64,000 nucleotides of DNA from Polytrichum commune (lineage: Eukaryota; Streptophyta; Polytrichopsida; Polytrichales; Polytrichaceae): the NCBI GenBank assembly GCA_950295325.1, contig OX485807.1:23345666-23409665 (forward strand). Reading direction: 5' to 3'. The notes under the pieces were generated by a model, which saw only the letters and a list, made by a program, of their open reading frames with translations, was not told where the DNA came from and made no database searches. The stretch's first letter is position 1. Each line of letters opens with the position of its first letter. The position numbers were made by a program, and so were the translations under genes. Positions 27,239 through 40,240 of the stretch are shown here, piece after piece.

Positions 27239-27769
27239 TGCCAAGGAAAACTGGAAAAGAAATTTTTTTGGGTTACACCCACTTTGTCAAGGGTCCACAA
27301 TATGAGACAACAAAATATGGTCAAGCATTACACTAATGTAGTTGAATGTTTTACCGCCGATAAATTTGCACATCAACATTGTGACCATGGTCATGACCCA
27401 AAATCCTATGCCAAGGAGGGTTACAAATATTGGACCATGATTTCAGATCTTTTGTGCAAAGAATCTTTGTAGGGGCATATTAATTTATCGTCGATGATAC
27501 ATCGGATGTAGATGCACCATGTGAAATGATAAACCTGTAAATTACTTGAGGATTGTACTAAGAATGTTTAATCTTCATAGCTTCATAAGAGGGGTTTTCC
27601 TAGACTTAGCATGCACGTATCACTAATATTAACTAGTTTGTAAAATTTTGATAACTTTATGATATATTTGTTATAACACAACATTTTTTTAATATAAAAA
27701 ATTTGTTGAGTCTTCGCTCTCTTTTTATTTTATGTTCCTTAAATTCACATGTTCATTCACATATAGATT

Positions 27770-28060
27770 TCACTACTTAAATCATCAGTCAACTTCTTAA
27801 CCCACTTCTTGAATTATTAATCAACTCCTTAATCAACTACTCAAATCATTAGTCGACTCCTTAATCAACTACTCAAATCAATAGTCGATTCCTTAATCAA
27901 CTGCTCAAATCAATACTCAATTCATTGGTCAACTGCTAATATGGGCAATCAATTGATATTAAAAGCAATCAAGCATAGGCCGAATACTACTTTGGTAATC
28001 AACCATTTTTATTAACAATAAACCATAAGATCGATTAACGGGTGAATTGTTAGCATAGGT
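27770..28060. repeat. Degenerate tandem array, about 32-bp unit
   Basis: Repeated units of the type CTCAAATCAATAGTCGATTC followed by CTTAATCAACTA, four to six copies with drift toward the right end. Vocabulary is shared with the array at 25080-25400. Confidence 0.7.
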
Positions 28061-31000
28061 AGTCGATTGCTATCATAAATAATCATTTTTATGTTGAAGT
28101 TATTAAAAACATATTGTGTGGTAAATTTCTTTTTTGTCAAAGTAACGTATGCTAGGCGTCACATCTTGATGTGATGCAACGTAATATTGTCATGTCCCTT
28201 ACAACATAATGTGATGAATAACATGCGATTCACATTCATTTATACATTCATTGATGTAATAATCTTTACATTTTTCAACTACCAACCATAATTTTAAAAA
28301 AATTAACTTAATTTTTAGTTTTTATACTGTTTTATTATTATTCAGAATGTTATAACTTAGAAATGTTGAATTTTTTTACTTTTTTATTATTCTTTGATTT
28401 CCGTACAGCATAAATCAATAGAATCACATGTATCTACAACCTCCACCTCCATTGTTTTTGTTTTTCAGATTTTGAATTTTAACGATAAATGGGGATAAAA
28501 GACTTGCCTAAATTTAATGATTTTTTTACATTTTTTACATTTTACATTATTCCAAAAAAAAATTAATATGTATAAATCCTTTCGTATTGTCATCCGCAAG
28601 ATTTTAAACTTACCAACACTCAATCATTATATACAACAACAACAACTATATATAAATCATATAAAGTTGATTTTCTCATACCTTGATAATCACCATGAGA
28701 TCACAATTTATTAATCTAACGTATTTTGAATAAAATTCACGAGATGGTCAATGATATCCAATAGTTGTTTTAAAACTATTATGTTTGTCAAAACTATTAA
28801 GTAGAACCAAATGGTAAAGTGTTTTCAAAATTAATGTAACATAATATATTGACAAACTCAAATCAAATCCGTATTATGAACTAGACTATCAACGGCAATT
28901 TGACATACATTTGAGATACTTACATTATTTGTAGGCTCTACTTCATTAAAACAATTCTCAACCACTTATTTGTATTCAAAATTAATTGAAGTAAAATCAA
29001 TTAGCTAAGAAAGCTATACAAATGCTTCAAAATACAAAAATAAAATTAAAAATAGAAGGTTATTTACGAAAAAGAGAGTTCAGTAATGATAAGTAAATAT
29101 AGGCAAAGCCTAACAATATGCTATAATTTGAAGAAAGAAACATTATCTTTTATATTCAAGGTATTTTCTATTAAAATAATTATTCCAATTAGATTATTTC
29201 CTTTAAATAAAAAATAAATATATTATAATTGCACAAGGTCATATGCAAAAGATATCAACATGTAATTGGTTGGACTTAGAACATTTAGATCTAGACCGAT
29301 TTTGTCCATACTTTGTAATACATCACGGTGTAAGCAAACTACATTGTTTTTGTTTTTATGTCACACTGCAATTTTTACAATCTATTGATAAGGTATAATT
29401 AATTCTACATCGGTCTTTACATCATTTAAATTATTATTCATGTAAATGATATAATCTTAATAACAAGAGGTATAGAAGGGGAAAAAAATTATCTTACCAA
29501 ATGTTTGCATCGTATAGAAGAATTTTATGTCATTTACACATCCAAGGTTACAATCCTTATGAACATGTATATGGACTAATCATTTCAATTGGTACAGTGA
29601 AAATGTACAATAATATCTTCAAAATTAATGAACATAGCATGGATTAAATAATAGATGTTTGTAGACAATCATATGATATGTTAGAAGGCTTAAGACTTTT
29701 CAAACGCCCACTAAATAGAATACAACAATGAAGTCCGAAATACTTCATAAATATGTTTTTCCATATATTATTTTCATTAAAGTTATATTATGTGATGCAA
29801 AGCATGCTTAAAGATACTCATCTTTAAGAAGAAAAAAAAGAAAAACTATAATTTTATTTTATATCATGACAATGTCACCACTATGGCGTATGTGATGAAT
29901 AGGGCGTTCAATTTGGGCACATGCAAAATAAATAGAGTTTTGGTCTTGAATATGTGATGAATAGGATTATGGGCATGAATAGACTTCATCCACCTACAAC
30001 ATGCGTCAACCATGGAAGTATGTAAAGAAACTCTAAAATTCTCAAAAAAATGGACACTCTGGCTTGCTTTTATGTCATCACTATCATGGTTTAAAAAAAT
30101 GAAGTGGTTTTATGTTTTTCAAGTCCTCGCAAAGTTGCTTCACAAAGGCCTTCTATTCTCCACCATGATTGAGAAATGTTGTACGAAAGGGTCGGCTTCA
30201 CATAGTACATATAAAAAATACTACATGAATATCAAGAACAAAATTGTTAACCAATTTTTTAGGAATTATTGTAGGTACAATGTTTTTAAGGGTTTAACCT
30301 AGGGTTTAACCTAGTATTTTTTATTGCAAGAAGATTCATGCTTAGGATAAGATTTTTTTGAATAATAGGCCAAAAGTGAACTCTCTATAAGGTTTAACAG
30401 TGATGTGAATATTTATAGTCAAGAGTTTAGATCTAAAGCAATTTAAATATGCACTTTGGCTATAGTAGATGTCAGTTTCTAGACTCCTTGTATTGTGTAT
30501 TCATTGTACTCATATTGTCCTATTGTGGCAGAATTATACTCAAAAGAGGTTTTTTTTGTGGACTCAGAGTTGTGCATGTGTTTTAAGTGTAGGTATAAAT
30601 GTGTGTACTCACTTTTGATTCATGTATACAACTCATTAGTAGTATATATTGGACTCTTTAACATTTTGGTGATGTGAGGCCTAAACCCCCCCCCCTTTTG
30701 TGTGCGTCGTAGTCCAGGGGAAGGTTTATAACCTATACATGTGATTTACCTCAGTCAACTCTAATGAATCAAACTCTTGCTTCCCGTGTAGTCATAAGAA
30801 GAATGTGAATCAAAGCCAACACAACAAAAGAACCTAAGCATTGAAAAATGCTTAAATCCTTGAGATCATCATTAACACCACATGATAACACATGTCAAAT
30901 CCCCTCCCTAATCCTACTAATTACCGGCTACTTACTAATGCCGGAATGGCACTACTTACCTAGCCCTATGCCCATTACAGATCTCCACTAATCCCCTAAC

Positions 31001-31080
31001 CCAAGACTAATCTCAGAAAATGCTAATCCCCGCCACTAAACCCATTTCCACTTCCTAAGTACCCAGACCCCTTCCGGCAG
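28061..31080. other. Very AT-rich stretch without recognised gene
   Basis: Long A and T runs and short open frames only. A homopolymer C run lies at about 30687-30697. Nothing else supportable seen. Confidence 0.45.
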
Positions 31081-31081
31081 C

Positions 31082-31392
31082 CCTTCTTAGTTAGCCCACA
31101 ACTAGTGGGATCCTTATAGGATGTACTGAACCCCTTGAGCCATCTTCAGTCTTGGGCATCTCACTGAGAATCTTACGCTGTTCGGGAAGCCCAGCTGCCC
31201 ATCATCGCCCGTCAAACACTTCGGTGCCACGACCTTCCCTCCGGTCGCTGCGATTCCTCTTAATCTAACACCCTGCCAAGCCTCCTCAGTTAACCCTCCA
31301 CTGGTAGAATTCCTTTAGGATCTACTGAACCTTTTAGGCCGCCTTTAGTCTCGGGCATCTCACTGAGAATCTACGTTGTTCGGGAAATCAAA
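31082..31392. repeat. Tandem duplication, about 200-bp period
   Basis: Segment 31082-31203 and segment 31283-31392 share an ordered set of words: ACTGAACC, TTCAGTCTTGGGCATCTC or TTTAGTCTCGGGCATCTC, ACTGAGAATCT, GTTCGGGAA. The sequence between and after is GC-richer than its surroundings. Identity unknown; could be part of a decayed retroelement. Confidence 0.75.
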
Positions 31393-33263
31393 GCTTGGCC
31401 ACCTGCGGCAGTTCCACGGCCGACTTCGGCATTTCATTGCGGCTGCAGCCTGGACTGGTTTTCTGTAGTAGTCTGCCCTCAGCAGCTAAGAGAAATATGC
31501 ACCTGGGTTCAGCTTCAACCAGGACAAACCCGAATTTGAGTGTCTGTCCTGCTCACTACGAATTTTGCTGCACATTTTCAAGCGTTAGTTGAGAACACTC
31601 CCAGCAGTGCGGTATCGAGCTAGCGGAACTCCCTTGTTAGCCTCCTTGGTCCAACAACATTCCCCATTCGAAGACCTCCCTTTCAATTCACATTTCACTC
31701 ACCCCTGAGATTCCTTCCTCCCCCTTCTGTTCTATCACTGCCGTTCCACTGCTCTCCAAATTTCCAACCCAAAATGATGTTGTTCTTCTGGGGGGCCTGG
31801 CCATTGGCCTAAAGCACACACATTTCCATCCAACCTTCGTTCTCCTCCTCATTCCGGCACACCCTCTACCTTCCGATCCCAGCTGCCGCCATCCTTTGCC
31901 GCCTCAGTCATCTCTCTCCTTGAACTCCCCTGGATCCCCTTACCCAACTGCCAGCCGTTCCCCACGGCTGGATTTCTCTAGGTTACAGTATCTAACGCCT
32001 AAAACGAACAACAGCCATCACCCAAAACAAATGGTGGCCATGCCCTGAATGAAGAGTGGCCATGCCCTAACTTGTTGATTTAAAGCCCAACCACACCAAT
32101 CCCAGCTCAAGACTTACCCAATTTAATAAGTAGCCCTCACACTAATTCTTCATTTCTCATCAACTAAATGCAACATTCCGGCTAGCACCTAATTCCAATC
32201 AAAACCAACGACTAACTCTTTTTATGTTTTTGAATAACTAATATAATTTCAACATCAAATACTAACAATTTTTAAGGTTTAACACACATGTGGGCACCTT
32301 ATTTGGGCTCACAGGTGACTATGTTGGGGTTGAGCATGTAACACATCTCAGCAAGTTAAGCCAAATTGATTCGCGGAGAATTTAATAAAAGGCTCGAAAG
32401 ACATCAACCAAGATAACAAACAAATACCAACATATTTTCATCTAGATAATGTAGACGTGTCCACGGAAGACCTCTATGAGGCAATGGGAGACATCACCAA
32501 GCAATTTTTTAAGCTAAACAAGTTCAAAAAAATTGATATGAATGAAGGGGGGCCAAGTATAAACCACGGATGCTACACCATTCACCCTATACTGCCACCA
32601 CCTTTGGTACCAAGTTCAATACCATTACTACCAAATTCTACTATACTTGCTCCAATACCTCCACCAAGAGGATTTTGGCCTTCCATACAAACCACATACC
32701 TACTGTATTGGTAATAGCCCAGTACCAATACACCCTTTTCCATTTATTAAGAAGGTACCAATACCCATATCGGAAAAAAAAACACCCATATCCGATTTTT
32801 GATAACAACGTTATCCGGATGCTTACTTAAAAACTTTCAACAAAGTGGCCACATAAAATAGCATAAATAGCGTACTCAACCAAAAAGAAATTTAGCACCA
32901 ACTTGAGAGAATTGTTTGGAATGCCTAGCGGTTATACCCTGCAAAATACTTGGCAATTATCTTAGAATGCCTTTTTGAGTTTGAGAATGCACATACTAGA
33001 TATGGTTTGCAATATATTATACAAGGGAACAAGGTGTTGGACCTTAGCAGTTTGATACTCAAAGGTTCAATATTAGTTGATACTACCAAGATGAGAAGGA
33101 TCATAGTGAAAGAGGACAAATATGCAATAATATAGACATGAGGAAGGGTCCCACCCACCCTCCGGATTTTTACAAGGTACATGGATATGTGGAATAATGG
33201 TTTGGCCTCTAAACATGAGGATGTTTTAAGAAATAATATAACTATGCTTGAATGTAAGCATAG

Positions 33264-33313
<50 letters not shown>

Positions 33314-34056
33314 AGAGCCTCCCTTGGATTGATGAGGTGGTTTTTGATAGTAGAAGGAACTGGCCCTTTAAGGACATAATTTTGAAAAATTGATTTGATA
33401 TAAAGGTTTCCTTGTTCATGTGTGAATGTACATGTGTAGAATATTCAACATTAAGAGTATTAAGGCGAGTTTTTAAAACTAAAGCACGGGGCACCATGAG
33501 CAGAAAAATCCTACCTTTAAAGGGACAAATTAAAATCCAACAAGTAACCAATGCCTTTGGTCCTAAACCTTGAATCCTATGTCATTAGGTCAAGACCCTT
33601 ATTACCAAACTAGGAGGTCCCGGTTATTGTGTCTGAAGTATTGGTTGTAGGCCCTTGAGCATTGATTGCCTAATTTGGGCATTGGGTAGTACACAAACTG
33701 ATTGCTAGCCATGTTGTCGACTAATTTCAAATATGATATGATGTGGAAGGGCATGTTAGGGGACTAGAACTAGCCCCTAATCAGTAAGTGAGCCAAAACT
33801 CATGTTAAGAAGGTTAAAAAGAATGGGGTTTGGAACCCTTGGAAACCAAGGGCGAAAGGAGAGGCAAACAATTAAGATCTTTGATTTGGATTTCTTGCTT
33901 CATGCAAGTCAACCTCTATTCCCAAAGTTGGTGATGGAGTTGCTTAACAAAATAGATGACTTTGGTTCAGGTGTGTTTTGTGGTTGACCTAATGTTTGTG
34001 ACCTTCTAAGCCCTCCATCTAACACACCACCTCCATTCGAGTGTGTGATGAGCTTC
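31393..34056. other. Stretch without recognised gene; (CT)n microsatellite
   Basis: A perfect CT dinucleotide run lies at about 33265-33311. Open frames across it (Ser-Leu or Arg-Glu repeats) are translations of the microsatellite. A frame near 33802-33987 has a plausible-looking amino acid mix but no recognised family. Nothing else supported. Confidence 0.4.
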
Positions 34057-34400
34057 CCTCTCATAGGCTTTGGATGTGAGTACAATTCGATCCAACGGTG
34101 GGAGTTGTCACTGGTGCAGTAGTTGCTAGTGGAGAGTGAGGAATGGGTTGTACTAGACTATGTTCAAAATATCTGCAACCTTGTGGAATGTCAATACATA
34201 TTACACATCCTATTTTTGAAAATGATGGTATACAAAACCTAAGAGAGCTGTCAAAATTGTGAATGGTCTGCCTCACGTGTGCCCATGCCACCAACCAAAT
34301 CCAAGGAGAGGGTTAGTAATGCACACGAGGTGAATAACAACAAATTAAAACCCAATTGTTATCTATGTCACACAAACAAAAACAACATAATCATAAAACA
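34057..34400. repeat. Partial copy of dispersed repeat family (copies near 49.3, 57.3 and 58.4 kb)
   Basis: The stretch with GTCTGCCTCACGTGTGCCCA, CCACCAACCAAATCCAA, GAGGGTTAGTAA and CCCAATTGTTATCTATGTCA is closely matched at 57325-57440 and more loosely at 58405-58530. Confidence 0.75.
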
Positions 34401-34926
34401 CTATATTCGTTAAATTGAGACTTTCTCTAGTCTCAAATTAATATATGGATCAAAGAACTTGAAGAGGCCCGAAACTATATTGTCAACAATCTCAATTATA
34501 TTATATGTTCTAATATCCCAAATCTATGATGTGCGGACATAAGCACATATGGTAGAGCACTCGACACCAACTTCATCAACAAAAACACATTGGGTAGAGC
34601 ACTCCAAACAAGTTTCACCCAAAAAACATATAAACTGATTTCTATTATTAGCATGCACAATAGAATATAGACATTGCAACATACAAAGTGCATGTAATAA
34701 ATGCATATTTCTTCATTCGACAATATAGTCCCAAACATAATAATAAGATGAACTTCATTTTTTTTTGAAATATAGTAAATGGATATTCATCCAACTCCAA
34801 ACAATATAGTATTCGTAAGTTCTACCCAAACTCTGCCCCAATTTTGAAGAGCACACATATGTGTAATTTATATTGCTATAATTACATATTAAACTATAAT
34901 CATGCTAACACAATCCTACCAACTTC

Positions 34927-37900
34927 TCATTCAACGTGGGTTGCTTCTTGTGCAATCCGAGCAAGGTTGTCTTTTGCAAAAGTTATGTACTTTTGAGGGA
35001 TGGACACTGATCCACTATGGTTTTTCCGTGGTTTCCATGCTATGAATATGGAATCTGTATCTACCCAAGATGGACCGTGCTCAGAATCCACCTTCCACCG
35101 AAAGTTAGGGTTTGTATCCCAGCCTGTATAATGCCGAATCACATCTTCATTCCTTGCTGTCGGTCGATAGTACTCCACTTGTATCTGTCGAAAATGAGGG
35201 CTGGAAGTTACAAAATTGGGTTTGGACAAAGCTCTTGCCACCCACACTGGCTTTGCATATGTCTCGTCTCCAGGACGTAAAATGAGCATATAACCTTCAT
35301 GACAATCCACTGCAATGCGGAAAGATGGTGGTGGACGACTACTAGCCGGCCCCACGTAATGGTCGTCCACATCAAACTCCTCTCGAACCTCTCCATTTCC
35401 CAAAAGACTAGGCTCCGAAGCTTGTACATCGACTCGTGTTTGTGGCCAAAATCCATGCCTCAAAGTATGAGGGCTATCTTGGTGGAGGTCTGCCAAGGCG
35501 GCACGAACACGTGTCCAATAATGTATCCAACTCCCATAACGATGCCAACATGATCCGCCAACATCCGCTATTTTCAAACTCTCCCAATATTGTATGAAGC
35601 CTGATATACCTTTCAAAATATCCTCCAAATTCTTCATGGCTATTGGCTTGCAAGGCCTAGGCTCCCCATCCGGTAACATGGTCTTTCCATCCGCATCCAC
35701 GCGCCACACAAGAAGACCCTCCGGCGGGCTCCAGTCTTGTGTCGTGCACAACAACTTGTATTGCATGGCCGGGACACCATCGTCACGCATATAGAAGCGG
35801 AATTGTTGTGCCTTCGTATGCCCGATCAATCGGTGAGCTCCACTTCGAATATAAGGTTCTATAAATGCCTTGAAGTCTGGCACCTCCTCAATCATATGGG
35901 GGATGACCGGAACGTTATCCAAATCCATGTACGACTTCATCAATAACGGGATTGTAGGGAAATCCTCCTCCCGCAACTTCATGCTCCACCGCCCAAAAGA
36001 TGCATCAATATCATCGTGCGTGTGGCCTACCAATAGGAAGGACACAAAAACCTCCTTGAAAATGCCTTTCGCAACCAACAACGACCAATATGCAAAAACA
36101 TATCTACTTTTATTGTCCTTGGCACAATTGTCCAATTGGACACGCAAAGTGGGAGGCAACTTTTTGGCAATCACGGGATCACTGGGTGGCTCTGGCAACG
36201 AATGAAAGCATACATCTTTTCCATCCAACAACGCTTCATATAGAGGTGTTGAACCCGTGTTTTCAAATAACAATCCTGAAGAATAGGCTGGCGGTTTCTC
36301 TAAATCACGTAAAAGCCTTGCAAATGACCCTATTGTGTGGTTTGAATCCGCTGGATACAAATCAAGAGCATAATGAGCAAACTTGACATCACCGTGTCCA
36401 TGTGCAATCATTCCTGTAATGCCAACCCAACGTGATTAGATATAATTAAACCATTTTGAGTGAATCCATGTTCTCAAGTACATCACGGAATAAAAAACCA
36501 CAACATTTAGGATATGTCATGACATTGTTTCGAAGTTCACCTGTAACCGATACAGGCAACTTAAAAAACCCATCCGTGGCCTTGATTCGATTTGCAAAAC
36601 ATGGGGAGGCTGTTTTGGCATGGTCCATTTTATCATGGATGACCGTAAGAACCTCCAAGGGCCTGGAGATGGACAAAGCTCTATTTGTGTAATAATCATT
36701 ACGGTGTGCCTCTTGCATGTTTACGTGCTTGAAATAGTTCAATTGATGCGCTGCATATGACTCGGTACCCATCGTGTGTGCATCCCGGAGGCGCTTCAAC
36801 TTCTCGCAATTAGAGCACCTGGCAAATTTGTCCCCTTGTCTTTTTGTAATGTATTCGCTAAAGTTTTGTTTCTTAATTGCACTCAATTTTGACAATGAAA
36901 TTGGCTCCAACCCAATCTTCTCGCCAACTGCATTCACGTCCAACAATATGTCTTTCCATTTTGTGCCTGTGGGAAGAACTTTCTCCACAACCTTTTCACC
37001 GGTTGTGAGCGTGCGTGTTTTGTGCGGCATTGCATCGGCAAGGGGGACAATGATGGTTGCTAGAGTGGCCGTTGCTTGCCTTGTTGCTTCCCTAGGCTTC
37101 TTTAAACCCACATTACCATGGTGACGGGACCGGCGGCCTTCCTTGGCATAAGCAGCTTGTCGATAAAAGTCCGCTTTCGACACACCGTGAATGGTGTACC
37201 ATGCCTTACAACACACGTCCATGCTTTCAATGGTGATGACCTTGCGACCCATCCCATTCACATGTATCGCCCTATGGACATCAAGTTTTCTTGTGGATCT
37301 TAGACGGAAATCTCCAAGCCACATTTCTTCGCGGATGGCCTTCAATTTATCCCTTGGAAACAATTGGCAACAACGATGCACACAACAATCCTTTGTGGCA
37401 ACTTCTCTAATGGACTCCTCCCCGAGCAACCTTTGACGTTTACAATCAGTTGCAGACGGAGCAGGACGTGCCAATGTATCGTACTTTCTTTGACCCTTGC
37501 GCGGCCGCATGTTTGCTTGCACCTCCTTTTCGATTTGCATGTGTCGTTGCTCATGTTCACGCAAGCTAACTCCATCAATTGTGACATTCCTCAACGGCCA
37601 CCTGCGGAGGGAGAACCTATGAGTGGGATCCACCTCGGAATGAACGACCGACTCCAATATGACAACCCCAACGTCCTCGGTGCCAAGCGGGTTTTCATCA
37701 ATGCAATCTTGCGGATGGGTGTTACGGCAAATCCCCTCCGCCACAACAACTCCACTATCGTTAAGAAGTATCACCTCCAAATTCACCCACGAAGCCCTTG
37801 AAAGTCCCGTACATTCAACAATGGGACACTGCGGTACGGAAGACGAAGGTAAATCCAAATGATCTTCATCCGCACTGTCAGCCATAGTAGCCTCCCCGAC

Positions 37901-38005
37901 AATGTCTAAGTCATCATCAGATGCAGATGGCCAAGTGGCCATGTCATCAGATGACCAATCCCCAATTTCACTAAACCCATCCATTCTGCCTACACACATG
38001 AACAT
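34927..38005 (-). CDS. DUF7869-type protein, possibly transposase-derived, two exons, intact
   Basis: Exon 1 38005-36541 and exon 2 36413-34927 join across a 127-nt intron (36540-36414, GTGAAC...TTACAG) to one 983-residue frame, the junction reading SVTG|MIAHGHGDVK. Read separately, the frames would each end or begin artificially at this intron. The start could also be the ATG at 37984 (MDGFSEIGDW), since a possible acceptor lies just upstream. The N-terminal third is acidic, then basic. A cysteine pair (CSNCEKLKRLRD) precedes HDKMDHAKTASPCF (457-470), LDNCAKDNKSRYVF (about 582-595) and VGHTHDDIDASFGRW (about 617-631). I recognise this arrangement as the DUF7869 family of plants and algae. 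Spaced acidic motifs suggest an RNase-H-like, DDE-type core; that is inference. No inverted terminal repeats were found. Catalytic role unknown. Confidence 0.8.
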
Positions 38006-38470
38006 TGAACATTGTCAAAAAATCACAAAAATTGTAGGTTCAAATCGAAGACCACAAAAACCATCATATATAAACAAAATTGCAAATACTCAGTGCTCAT
38101 GCCTTTCCCACCTAGTCTCCTTTGGACGTTAATTCAAACCTTCTGACTCAATTTCCCGCTTCTTGTCAATAATAGACAATGTATATTTAGCTTGGCTCTT
38201 CGTTGCCCCAACCATCAAATGAATAATTCAACATATATTATTTAAAGTTGTTACCACCCTAACTTGGTCAACACTATTCTTCAACTCTTTCATAATTAGT
38301 TTTATACATGAATACACCACCACCTTCCCTATTGCCATCTCCTTTCTCCTTTTATCATTGTTGTATTTTTTTCTCACATCCTTACTAATACTAAATTCCT
38401 ATATGTAACTTCCATATATCACCACAGTGGATATTTAGTGTTTGAGTTTACATTTAATGTTACTTACTCT

Positions 38471-38604
38471 CATAGGGTTAGTAATAGGAAGTGTATGCGT
38501 TCGTTTTAAGTGTATCAAACACTAACTATCATATAACTAAAAAGGATATAAAGATTTTGATACACTACATATGAACGCATACACTGAATACCAATAACCC
38601 TGTG
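38471..38604. mobile_element. Small foldback element, 134 bp
   Basis: The arm CATAGGGTTAGTAAT...GTGTATGCGTTC...GTGTATCAAA is inverted as TTTGATACAC...GAACGCATACAC...ATAACCCTGTG. The arms of about 45-50 bp with a short AT-rich loop give a strong hairpin. No target duplication is evident. MITE-like. Confidence 0.75.
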
Positions 38605-40080
38605 ACAATATGTAAGATTATATCTATTAAGGGGTTTTACTCTACTTGTAGTCAAACATTATGGTATATTTCAAACAATATATTGACAAAAGATGTGCAT
38701 GTATTACAAAACTTCATATACTAAAAGTCACTAAAAGTCACTAAATATAATAGTTAATGCAATTACTTACACTCTCACATGAGGACTTATATTTTGAAAA
38801 CAAATAATTAATGCCATGACAAACTTGAATAATTTGGCCAACTTTCAATTTCCGCTAGTTAAAAGAACATCTGTTGTGTTGTAATGTGTGCACCCAATAT
38901 TGCTTCATCCTCAAGGCTCCAAGTGTGACAATAACCTAGTACCTATGTGGAAGTCATTAATGGAACCATAAACCACAAATGACATTTGGCACATTCAATG
39001 TTTCAATGATGTTTGAACCTATCGTGAAGTCCCTTGAACTCTAGCAATGTGTGTGAGCAAAACATGCAAAGTTCAAAAGGTATGTCCTCATATCATTCAC
39101 AACATGAAATCTACCTTAAATTAATATATAATATTTCACTATTCCAAATAACATGTTAACATGAACAACATCCTATCTATTATAATCTAGTTCTTATGCT
39201 CTTCTTACCAGGTGACAAGGTTATAGGTTAATATTGTATCACCTACTTGTGAGCACAATATCATTTATTTCCTTTAGTGCGTTCATTCGTGAAAAACCAC
39301 ACATCCATCTTTCACGTTCGTGAATTAGGATGTTGTGATGACATTATACATTTGTATTGGAAACTACAAGCACCAAGGCCCATGTCATTTGACCTATGTG
39401 CCATCCAGTTATGGTTTGTGTTGTTTAGGGTTTAGGGTTTAGGGTTTAGGGTTTAGGCATCATCAAACATCAAATTGAATGTTTAAATGACTTCATATGA
39501 TATGTGAACTCCATGGGGTTGCAGTAGATACATTTGTAATCATTTGTTTCTCCCATGTACTTCAAATGTGAACTTCTAAGTACATATATTAATGTTCACT
39601 CTAATGCTACTTGTTAGGGTATCCATTATAGACTAGAGCATTGTCCTCTACCAACAACCATCATATAAATTACAATACATAATCCTAAACTGTTAACCAT
39701 GTGAATGGTTACCATATTTATATTATTGCACCGTGTAATTGCCTTTGTGGATTGCAATATAATTATGACTTACTCCTCTTAGACTTTGTAACACTCTCAT
39801 ATGATTCCATAAATTACATTATTCATACACCAAAACGATAATGGCTACATTCTACGATGTTATCAATTCCAACGGGTGATCATTCAATTGAACACCATTA
39901 AAATATGAGTTGGCGATGGTGTTAATTTTGTGGAATACCTTAGTCCACGTAGGTTTTTGAGTGGTATTGAATTGCCGCTAATGAATAGCGGGTTAGAAGG
40001 CCGGGGCCGGGCGGCCAAGAGAGGCGCCGGCCCTCCTATGTCCCGCACCTAGGGGCAAGGACAACCAGGAAGGCAATCTG
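38605..40080. other. AT-rich intergenic stretch with interstitial telomere-type repeat
   Basis: At 39424-39457 there are four TTTAGGG units and a partial fifth, the plant telomere repeat. Otherwise no gene or repeat recognised. Confidence 0.6.
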
Positions 40081-40084
40081 CCTA

Positions 40085-40240
40085 GGGTGGCAGGTGTCAA
40101 CACCACAAGCCTCGCGGGCAACCACCTTAACCAAGGAGGTGTCGACACCTGGCAGGGTGTTGGCCCGCGAGGCTTCTGAGCCGTTGATGGGCCCGGCGCA
40201 ATCTAATGGCCCGGATTCGAGGGTTTAGGGTGACCCCTTC
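40085..40240 (+). promoter_or_regulatory. Promoter of the ParB-like gene: Site II and telo-box, no TATA
   Basis: TGGGCC at 40188-40193 and a telo-box GGGTTTAGGG at 40221-40230 stand just before a CT-rich stretch starting at about 40236. The Site II plus telo-box pair with a pyrimidine patch and no TATA is a common plant housekeeping promoter layout. A perfect 13-bp inverted repeat AAGCCTCGCGGGC/GCCCGCGAGGCTT (40107-40119 and 40163-40175) flanks a GGTGTCGACACC palindrome just upstream. Start site inferred, not observed. Confidence 0.5.

Noticed and set aside
32925-33551. 208-codon minus-strand frame
   Set aside because: Its core is an Arg-Glu repeat from the CT microsatellite at 33265-33311; no domain on either side.
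36414-36540. Two separate genes at 34927-36411 and 36446-38005
   Set aside because: A GT-AG intron joins them in frame across a family-typical junction (SVTG|MIAHGHGD), so they are one gene.
39424-39457. Chromosome end or true telomere
   Set aside because: Only about five TTTAGGG units, interstitial, with ordinary sequence on both sides.
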